Shown: positions 21,965-26,963 of the stretch, in pieces
Layout of the letters: each line of letters starts with the position of its first letter
Numbering within the stretch: the first letter of the stretch is position 1
DNA from: Candidatus Dormiibacter sp.
GTDB taxonomy: Bacteria > Chloroflexota > Dormibacteria > UBA8260
NCBI GenBank assembly: GCA_025450495.1
Contig: JANWHI010000099.1
Span: 1-26,963, forward strand
Direction: 5' to 3'
Length of the DNA stretch: 26,963 nt
Made by a program: the position numbers and the translations under genes
The notes under the pieces: generated by a model
What the model saw: only the letters and a program-made list of their open reading frames with translations
Told to the model about the DNA's origin: nothing
The model's database searches: none

Positions 21965-23584
21965 GTGCGCCAGAAGACCATCCTCACCGCAGCGGCGTTC
22001 GCGATCCTTGTTGGCCTGACTCTGCCGGCCCGGGGTTCCATTGCGGCGAACCATCCCAACACGGCGGCCAGCGGTTCCTTCGGAGCTCCGACGAAGTGGT
22101 CTGCGAGCCCCTTCTTCGGCACCCAGGCGACCCTGGTGGGCCGGGTCACCGCCGCCAGCGGCGCGGCAGACGTTGTCGCGGTGAACAGCGACAGCACATG
22201 GGTGATGGCGTCCAACGGGACGTCCTTCGCTGCTCCGACGAAGTGGTCGTCGGTTCCGTTCTACGGTGGCGAGGCGACACTTCTTGCCGATGTCAACGGC
22301 GACGGCCGGGCAGACCTGGTCGCGGTCAACAAGGACAGCACCTGGGTGATGCTGTCCTCCGGCTCGTCCTTCGGCGCTCCCACGAGGTGGTCGTCGGGCC
22401 TCTTCTTCGGCGGCGAGCTGACCCTGGTGGGCGACATCAACCACGACGGCAGCGCGGACCTGGTCGCGGTGAACAAGGACAGCACCTGGGTGGAGCTGTC
22501 CAACGGGTCGTCCGGTTTCGGAGCCCCAGCGAAGTGGTCGTCGAGCCCCTTCTACGGCAGCAAGGCGACCAGGATCGGCGATGTCACCGGCGACGCCCGG
22601 GCCGATCTTGTCGCGGTGAACGGCGACAGCACCTGGGTGATGGCCTCCAGCGGGACGTCGTTCGGGGCCCCCGCGAAGTGGTCGTCCACCCCGTTCTTCG
22701 GCAGCAAGGCGACCCTGCTGGGTGACGTCAACAGCGACGGCAGCGCGGACCTGGTCGCGGTCGACAGCGGCGGCACACGGGTGATGCCGTCCTCCGGTAC
22801 GGCATTCGGAGCTCCGGAGGTGTGGTCGTCGACTCCATTCTTCGGCTCCAAGGCGACTCTGCTCGGCGACGTCAGCAACGACGGCCGGGCGGACCTGGTC
22901 GCCGTGAACAACGACAGCACCTGGGTGTCGCTGGCCTCAGCGACAGGGGCGCCGCCGCTTGCATTCCAACAAACTGTCGCGGGCGGCAACACCGTCGCCG
23001 GAACCACCTTCACACTCAGCGGTATTGCTGCGACAGGGGCCCACAACCTGCTTGTGGCCGATGTCATCATGAGGACCACCGCGACTCCCTCGGCGGCGGT
23101 CACCGCCATCATCGACAACCAGGGCAACACCTGGCACAAGGCGATCGCGCAAGACCCCGCCAGCGTGATGATGTCGGGAGAGATCTGGTACTCCTCCAAC
23201 GCAGCCGCTGGAGTGACCTCCGTCACCGCAACCGACGGGGCCAGCAGCGGCATCATCGTCCGTTTCTATGAGTTCAGCGGCGCAACCACTCTTGTGGATC
23301 AGACCGCGACTGCAACCGGTCTGGGGACAGTGCCGGCTGATAGCGGCCCGACGGCGACGACGTCGCAGGCGAACGAGATCGCCATCGGCGGCATTGGCTG
23401 GGCGACCTCTGGTAGCCCGACCAGTCCGACGGCGGGCTGGACGATCACCCCCACCACCGCCAACGCGACCAACAGCGGCCTCAACGAGGTGGGCGGTTAC
23501 CAAATCACGAGCGCGACGGGCACGTTCCACTTCGGCGCGACCGTCGGCCATGTATGGGTGGCGTCGGTCGCCACGTTCAAGTAG
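21965..23584 (+). CDS. Secreted FG-GAP-like six-bladed propeller protein with C-terminal beta domain
   Basis: A 539-residue exported protein. The signal peptide covers about residues 1-27 (KTILTAAAFAILVGLTLPA, cleavage near ARGSIAA). Six blades follow at about 38-328, each running FGAP-x-KW-S-S-x-PF-F/Y-G, AT-L-x-x-DV-x-x-DG-R/S-ADLVAVN-x-DSTWV; the DxxxDGxAD loop is a calcium-site pattern of FG-GAP/VCBS repeats. The C-terminal 210 residues (TVAGGNTVAGTTFTLSG onward, ending VWVASVATFK) look like an all-beta domain of unknown function. GGAGGAG at 21954-21960 fixes the GTG at 21965, although the frame is open to 21773. No catalytic site is seen, so an adhesion or binding role at the cell surface is the likely job. 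A strong hairpin follows the stop. Confidence 0.75.
   Translation: MRQKTILTAAAFAILVGLTLPARGSIAANHPNTAASGSFGAPTKWSASPFFGTQATLVGRVTAASGAADVVAVNSDSTWVMASNGTSFAAPTKWSSVPFYGGEATLLADVNGDGRADLVAVNKDSTWVMLSSGSSFGAPTRWSSGLFFGGELTLVGDINHDGSADLVAVNKDSTWVELSNGSSGFGAPAKWSSSPFYGSKATRIGDVTGDARADLVAVNGDSTWVMASSGTSFGAPAKWSSTPFFGSKATLLGDVNSDGSADLVAVDSGGTRVMPSSGTAFGAPEVWSSTPFFGSKATLLGDVSNDGRADLVAVNNDSTWVSLASATGAPPLAFQQTVAGGNTVAGTTFTLSGIAATGAHNLLVADVIMRTTATPSAAVTAIIDNQGNTWHKAIAQDPASVMMSGEIWYSSNAAAGVTSVTATDGASSGIIVRFYEFSGATTLVDQTATATGLGTVPADSGPTATTSQANEIAIGGIGWATSGSPTSPTAGWTITPTTANATNSGLNEVGGYQITSATGTFHFGATVGHVWVASVATFK
22076..22948 (+). repeat. Six tandem coding repeats of about 145 bp
   Basis: Six consecutive units of 48-49 codons with recurring nucleotide stretches such as AAGTGGTCGTCG and GACAGCACCTGGGTG. 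Amino-acid similarity is high throughout, with blade 1 the most diverged (VTAASGAADVVAVN in place of the DG loop). They encode one propeller rather than a mobile repeat. Confidence 0.8.
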
Positions 23585-23606
23585 GGGCAGGCAAACCTAA
23601 CGCCGA

Positions 23607-23645
23607 TCAGGCCATCCCGGTCCCGCGTGGGCCGGGGTGGCCTGA
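23607..23645 (+). terminator. Long hairpin after the propeller gene (terminator candidate)
   Basis: TCAGGCCATCCCGG (23607-23620) pairs with CCGGGGTGGCCTGA (23632-23645): 14 pairs with one G-U. The loop itself can pair CCC (23622-23624) with GGG (23629-23631). It begins 22 bases after the stop. There is no T tract, so it is a strong structure but not a textbook intrinsic terminator. Confidence 0.5.
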
Positions 23646-23687
23646 CACCCCCCAGCGGGACCGGGCTCGCGCGCAACCTCCGCAGCC

Positions 23688-23700
23688 GATAATTCGCGGG
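23688..23700 (+). promoter_or_regulatory. -10-like GATAAT implying a leaderless GNAT transcript
   Basis: GATAAT (23688-23693) places the predicted transcription start at about 23700, the first base of the GTG codon of the acetyltransferase. No Shine-Dalgarno precedes that codon. A good -35 box is not visible. Confidence 0.35.
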
Positions 23701-24341
23701 TGCCCAATCCGTACTGGCCGCTGTTCGACCTGGTCATTCGGACTCCGCGGCTGGAGATCCGTCTTCCCAGCGACGACATCCTGGTCGAGCTTGTCCGGCT
23801 CGCCTCCGCCGGGATTCACGACCCCGAAGACATGCCGTTCGCCATCCCCTGGACCGACGCCTCGTCGCCCGATCTCGAGCGCTCAGCGCTCCAGTGGTGG
23901 TGGCATCAACGCGCAGCGTGGAGTCCGAAGGACTGGACCTTCGCGGGCGCTGTCCTGGTTGACGGGATCCCCGTCGGCGTCCAGGACCTCGCAGCACGGG
24001 ACTTCGCCACGCTGCGCTCGGTCGGGACCGGTTCCTGGCTGGGACGTGCGTTCCAGGGGCTGGGCATCGGCCAAGAGATGCGCGCGGCCGTGCTCCACCT
24101 GGCCTTTGCGGGGCTGGGAGCTGCCGAAGCCCACAGCGGCGCCTGGCACGACAATCGGCCTTCGTTGGCCGTGTCTCGCAAGCTGGGGTACGAGGACAAC
24201 GGCTCTGACCTCCGGCTGCGACGGGACGTGGCTGACCGTCATATCTCCCTCCGCCTCACCCGGGACGGCTGGAGAGCTGGACGGCGTGGTGACATCGAGC
24301 TGCTCGGACTGGATGGGTGTCGTGCCATGTTCGGCGCGTAG
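23700..24341 (+). CDS. GNAT-family N-acetyltransferase
   Basis: A 213-residue acetyltransferase of the GNAT fold, transferring acetyl from acetyl-CoA to an amine not identifiable from sequence. The start TPRLEIRLPSDD is typical of the RimJ/RimL-like group. The acetyl-CoA loop is RAFQGLGIGQEMR (Q119-G120-x-G122-x-G124), followed by LGAAEAHSGAWHDNRPSLAV and the RKLGYEDNG strand. It could modify a ribosomal protein, an antibiotic or a small metabolite. GTG start with no Shine-Dalgarno, consistent with a leaderless message. The methyltransferase gene follows 21 bp later on the same strand. It is not close enough to the GNAT remnant at 21196 to be called a copy of it. Confidence 0.85.
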   Translation: MPNPYWPLFDLVIRTPRLEIRLPSDDILVELVRLASAGIHDPEDMPFAIPWTDASSPDLERSALQWWWHQRAAWSPKDWTFAGAVLVDGIPVGVQDLAARDFATLRSVGTGSWLGRAFQGLGIGQEMRAAVLHLAFAGLGAAEAHSGAWHDNRPSLAVSRKLGYEDNGSDLRLRRDVADRHISLRLTRDGWRAGRRGDIELLGLDGCRAMFGA

Positions 24342-24362
24342 GGAAGGGTCAGCGGAGCATCG

Positions 24363-24905
24363 GTGACCGAGCATGACCGCGCCCTGTACGACCGGATCGG
24401 AAAGGGATATGGCATCGGTCGCAGCGAAGACCCGCGGCTGGCTGTAGCGATTCACCGAGAACTGGGTAACGCTCGCACGGTGATCAATGTCGGCGCTGGC
24501 ACGGGGTCGTATGAGCCTGCCGATCGTGACGTCACAGCGGTCGAACCATCGTCGGTGATGATCGCGCAGCGTCGACCGGGCTCCGCGCCGGTGTTGCAGG
24601 CCAGAGCCGAGAAGCTGCCATTCGCTGACGGGGCATTCGACGCATCCATGGCAGTGCTGTCGGACCACCACTGGACGGACCGTCTCGCCGGACTTCGGGA
24701 GATGCGCCGCGTCGCCCGCTCGCGAGTGGTGCTGTTCCAATGGGACATCCGGTTCGTGGACAGCTTCTGGTTGACGCGCGACTATCTCCCCGACTTCAGG
24801 CGCAAGGCGGCCGGCGGGCTGACGACGGACGATCTGGCACTTGCCATCGGCGGTGGATCCGTGGAAACCTTTGCGATCGGCCTTTGCTCTCGCATCCCGC
24901 CTTGA
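24363..24905 (+). pseudogene. SAM-dependent methyltransferase, C-terminally truncated
   Basis: A 180-residue class I methyltransferase. Motif I is VINVGAGTGSYEPADRDVTA, followed by VEPSSVMIAQR, LPFADGAFDASMAVLSDHHW and the RVARSRVVLFQWD strand; DYLPDF matches the family's later helix. Members I know of this group run to about 240-250 residues; here the frame leaves recognisable homology after GGGSVETFAI and stops at TGA 24903-24905, which lies inside the -35 box of the next promoter. The cofactor site is intact but the C-terminal substrate part is missing, so it is probably inactive, although a short functional form cannot be excluded. GGAG (24354-24357) precedes the GTG start by five bases, and the gene is likely cotranscribed with the GNAT gene. 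Confidence 0.65.
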
Positions 24906-24931
24906 CATACACAATCCTGTGTAGGTAGACT
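24902..24931 (+). promoter_or_regulatory. Promoter with internal palindrome, upstream of the T4SS-like genes
   Basis: TTGACA (24902-24907, perfect consensus), 18-base spacer, TAGACT (24926-24931). Within the spacer TACACA (24908-24913), four bases ATCC, then TGTGTA (24918-24923) form a perfect inverted repeat, a natural place for a repressor. It shares TGACATACACAA with 21825-21836. Confidence 0.6.
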
Positions 24932-24940
24932 GCAGAGCGA

Positions 24941-24958
24941 GCCGGTCGCTGGACCGGC
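24941..24958 (+). other. Hairpin in the 5' leader of the T4SS-like operon
   Basis: GCCGGTC (24941-24947), loop GCTG, GACCGGC (24952-24958): a perfect 7-bp stem about ten bases after the predicted transcription start, perhaps stabilising the message or affecting early elongation. Confidence 0.4.
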
Positions 24959-24999
24959 CGGCCGGAGGGGCGACCGCCATCGCGTGTCGGAGGTCGCCC

Positions 25000-25239
25000 A
25001 TGTCGGAGCTGAAGGGTCTCGTCGACAACTGGATCCTGCTCGCGCAGGGTCTGATCGGCTCAATCGGCGCCCTGGCCTTCCTGATTGCGTTCATGTACAA
25101 GATCGTCGCGGTCGACCCGCGCAGCGTCATGGAGGCAAAGCGCTGGATCGGGCGCATCGTCTTCGGCACCATCGGCGTCGAGGTGGCCGGGACACTCACC
25201 CACGCGATCATCTCCAGCATCCCCGGCGGCGTGCACTGA
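25000..25239 (+). CDS. Small two-helix membrane protein, VirB2/TrbC-like
   Basis: A 79-residue protein with two hydrophobic segments, about residues 11-33 (WILLAQGLIGSIGALAFLIAF) and 48-71 (WIGRIVFGTIGVEVAGTLTHAI), joined by a basic cytoplasmic-type loop (KIVAVDPRSVMEAKR). This is the size and topology of conjugative pilin or VirB2/TrbC-like subunits in type IV secretion clusters, though there is no long cleavable signal. Similarity is structural, not at motif level. GGAGG (24989-24993) six bases before the ATG is a strong ribosome site. The next membrane gene starts two bases after this stop, so the pair is coupled. Confidence 0.6.
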   Translation: MSELKGLVDNWILLAQGLIGSIGALAFLIAFMYKIVAVDPRSVMEAKRWIGRIVFGTIGVEVAGTLTHAIISSIPGGVH

Positions 25240-25240
25240 C

Positions 25241-26194
25241 GTGGGGCTCATCAACGGCATCACCGGCGTCGGACATGCCGTGACCGACCCGATCGGGTTC
25301 CTGCTTCAGTCGATCACCGGGCTGCTCGGCCACTTCATCTCCGTCGCGCGCGTCGACATGATGGGTGTGCTCGACCGCTTCCTGTTCCGCACCGTCGACC
25401 CCACTGTCGCGGGCAACCGACCGATCACCGGCAATCCCAATCTCGCCAAGCTCAACCTCGGGCTCACTGTGGCCGTCGACGTGCTGATCGCGCTGGTGAT
25501 CCTGTTCACGTCGTTGCGGAGCATCTTCGAGCACACCATGCGGTCGCGATACGACCTCAAGGTGATCATCCCGCGGATCCTCCTCGCGGTCGTGCTGGCG
25601 CATGGCTCGCTGCTCTTCATGCAGATGGCGGTCGACCTCAACAACGCGATGGGCAGCGTGGCGCTGTCTCTCGGGGGACCGTTGAACGGCGACAACCTGC
25701 CCTGGTCGGCGAGCCTGTCGCCGCAGATCATCGCCGGTCTGGTCACCGGCCAGGACCTGTTCCAGGGTGTGATGGCGTTAGCCCTCGTCGCTGCCATGGC
25801 CATCCTGGTCCTCGCATACGTGATCCGCACCGCGCTGCTCAACGTATTGATCGTCACCGCCCCGCTTGCGGCTCTGCTCAGCGTCATTCCCGATACGCGA
25901 AGTCACGCCCGCTCGTGGCTGCGGCTGTTCCTTGGGACTGTGTTCATGCAGGCCGTGCAGCTGATCATCCTGCGCGTGGCGGTCACCACCGAGTTCGACT
26001 CGAGCGGCGGGTTGATCAGCACCGTGTACGCGCTGGCGACGCTGTGGTTGCTGCTCAAGGTACCGGGCGCGATGAACACGTCCGCGCACCTGGAGAGCAA
26101 GGCACACACGATGTTGCACACCCTCGAGCGATCCGCGAAACGCGCGCTGTTGCCGACCCACCACGCGTCGCATGCGCCCCGCAAACCCGCCTGA
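25241..26194 (+). CDS. Polytopic membrane protein, TrbL/VirB6-like conjugation component
   Basis: A 317-residue protein with about six to seven membrane helices: near residues 13-30, 72-92, 107-130, 167-207 (probably two helices), 220-245 and 255-275. A soluble basic C-terminal tail rich in His, Lys and Arg follows. The layout, with a long central hydrophobic pair and the QAVQLIILRVAV helix, resembles the TrbL/VirB6 channel proteins of type IV secretion in Gram-positive bacteria. I rely on topology and on the small VirB2-like neighbour upstream, not on a signature motif. GTG start directly after the upstream stop. No ATPase or coupling protein is seen before the window ends. Confidence 0.55.
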   Translation: MGLINGITGVGHAVTDPIGFLLQSITGLLGHFISVARVDMMGVLDRFLFRTVDPTVAGNRPITGNPNLAKLNLGLTVAVDVLIALVILFTSLRSIFEHTMRSRYDLKVIIPRILLAVVLAHGSLLFMQMAVDLNNAMGSVALSLGGPLNGDNLPWSASLSPQIIAGLVTGQDLFQGVMALALVAAMAILVLAYVIRTALLNVLIVTAPLAALLSVIPDTRSHARSWLRLFLGTVFMQAVQLIILRVAVTTEFDSSGGLISTVYALATLWLLLKVPGAMNTSAHLESKAHTMLHTLERSAKRALLPTHHASHAPRKPA

Positions 26195-26245
26195 CAGCCG
26201 ACCACACGACCAGTCTCAACCAACCCAGACGGAGGCACCCTGGCA

Positions 26246-26695
26246 ATGATCAACCGAGTCATCCTTGTAGGCAATCTCACCCGGGACGCTGAGCCGACAA
26301 CCGGGCCGAGCACGACCTTGACCCGAATGCGCATCGCCACCAACTCGGTGTGGCGCGACGCGGAGGGCAACCGTCAGGAGCACGCCGAGTTCCACCACGT
26401 GGTCGCCTTCGGCAAGCTGGCGGAGATATGCGCCAGCTACTGCGTCAAGGGACGGCGCGTGTACATCGAGGGGCGGCTGCGCACGCGAGAGTACGACGGC
26501 AGTGACGGACTGCGGCGGCACACCACGGAGATCGTCGCCGAGACAATGAAGCTGCTCGACCGGCCGCAGACCGACGACCATGCGCCCAGGAGCGGCGACG
26601 AGGAGGCGGCCGTGGCCGTCGAGCCCGGCGACGCTGGAGGCGCCGGCGACGGCGGCAAGTCGCGGCGTCGACAGCAGGTGGCTGTGCCCGGCTGA
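26246..26695 (+). CDS. ssb: Single-stranded DNA-binding protein
   Basis: A 149-residue SSB. The OB fold covers about residues 1-108 (MINRVILVGNLTRDAE, RMRIATNSVWRD, EFHHVVAFGKLAEICASYCV, KGRRVYIEGRLRTREYD, TTEIVAETMKLLD). It would bind and protect single-stranded DNA in replication or during conjugative transfer. The C-terminal tail is Glu/Asp/Gly/Ala-rich then SRRRQQVAVPG; the acidic DDIPF-type tip that recruits partner proteins in chromosomal SSBs is absent. GGAGG (26231-26235) ten bases before the ATG. Following the conjugation-like genes, it is probably a mobile-element SSB and not the housekeeping copy. Confidence 0.9.
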   Translation: MINRVILVGNLTRDAEPTTGPSTTLTRMRIATNSVWRDAEGNRQEHAEFHHVVAFGKLAEICASYCVKGRRVYIEGRLRTREYDGSDGLRRHTTEIVAETMKLLDRPQTDDHAPRSGDEEAAVAVEPGDAGGAGDGGKSRRRQQVAVPG

Positions 26696-26784
26696 TCGCC
26701 GCGATCAAGGACCCGCCATCGGTCGCCGGTCCCGGTGGATCGGTGGTGGCGTAGCGTCGAGCGTCCATCCCGGGGCGTGGGCCT

Positions 26785-26802
26785 CCCGAGCTCACGCTCG
26801 GG
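26785..26802. terminator. Hairpin between convergent ssb and the coiled-coil gene
   Basis: CCCGAGC (26785-26791), loop TCAC, GCTCGGG (26796-26802): a perfect 7-bp stem. The loop contains the stop codon of the minus-strand gene. Lacking a T tract, it is a candidate bidirectional terminator only. Confidence 0.45.
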
Positions 26803-26963
26803 GTGGCGCGACCTTCTCCAGGCGGGTGACCAGGTCATCGAGCACCTTGTCCTGGGCCTGGAGGTGGGCCTGGAGCTGCAGGCATTCGGCGAGGATCGCC
26901 TCGGCGTCGCTGTAGGTCTGCTGCGAGCGCTTGTCGGCGGCCGCGGACTGCACGTTCTGACCG
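26792..26963 (-). CDS. C-terminal end of a coiled-coil protein (partial)
   Basis: The last 56 codons of a gene that enters from beyond the right edge. The readable part contains SAAADKRSQQTYSDAEAILA and ECLQLQAHLQAQDKVLDDLV, then TRLEKVAPP. It has regular heptad-like Leu and Gln spacing and no Pro until the end, pointing to a coiled coil. Function unknown. It converges on ssb, with the hairpin over its stop. Confidence 0.6.
   Translation of the reverse strand, partial: GQNVQSAAADKRSQQTYSDAEAILAECLQLQAHLQAQDKVLDDLVTRLEKVAPPRA

Noticed and set aside
22076..22948. CRISPR or satellite repeat
   Set aside because: The roughly 145-bp units are in frame, diverged at synonymous sites and encode propeller blades.

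Overview
This is a GC-rich bacterial chromosomal window. It has many GTG starts, several start/stop overlaps (GTGA, ATGA, TGATG) and dense coding on both strands. The fused oxoglutarate dehydrogenase/decarboxylase (kgd type), the ECF sigma factor, the start-codon usage and the secreted C39/FG-GAP proteins point to an actinobacterium or a related soil lineage (Dormibacterota/Chloroflexota-like). This placement is an inference from gene content; no rRNA or other phylogenetic marker is present, and I saw no tRNA, CRISPR array or transposase.

Layout. (1) 1-960: ECF sigma factor coupled to a small membrane protein, both on the minus strand. (2) 1037-3315: the threonine-to-glycine pair tdh-kbl. (3) 3445-4676: a plus-strand pair, a protein with two tandem RNase A-like (CdiA-CT type) domains followed by a CdiI-type immunity protein. 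No delivery module is visible. This is the most unusual system in the window. (4) 4692-6280: a CDP-alcohol phosphatidyltransferase, a stand-alone Lrp/AsnC ligand-binding (RAM) domain protein, and a divergent membrane protein, with an 8+8 bp inverted repeat between the divergent starts. (5) 6277-11708: kgd and lpdA. The kgd protein carries its own lipoyl and E3-binding domains, so E1, E2 and the swinging arm lie in one chain and E3 is the next gene. (6) 11797-13814: a small membrane protein, a lipoprotein-like PQQ-type sugar dehydrogenase and a small anchored protein.

(7) 13946-19452: an assimilatory sulfate reduction operon in strict order: cysH (4Fe-4S APS reductase type), cysC, sulfite reductase, cysG (siroheme cofactor for the sulfite reductase) and a TauE/SafE-like exporter. 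It is preceded by a promoter candidate and about 250 nt of inverted-repeat-rich leader. The sulfite reductase has Ser where the second 4Fe-4S cysteine is expected.

(8) 19466-23584: two divergent secreted proteins with related roughly 48-residue beta-propeller repeats. One carries a C39-type cysteine peptidase domain, the other an unknown C-terminal beta domain. Between them lie remnants of an ABC-F ATPase and a GNAT acetyltransferase joined directly to each other. (9) 23700-24905: an intact GNAT acetyltransferase and a methyltransferase that appears truncated at its C-terminus. (10) 24902-26963: a clear -35/-10 promoter with an internal palindrome drives a VirB2-like small membrane protein and a TrbL/VirB6-like membrane protein, followed by a single-stranded DNA-binding protein. 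This looks like the edge of a conjugative or other mobile element. The methyltransferase ends inside the promoter, and its TGACATACACAA core recurs once more, upstream of the second propeller gene.
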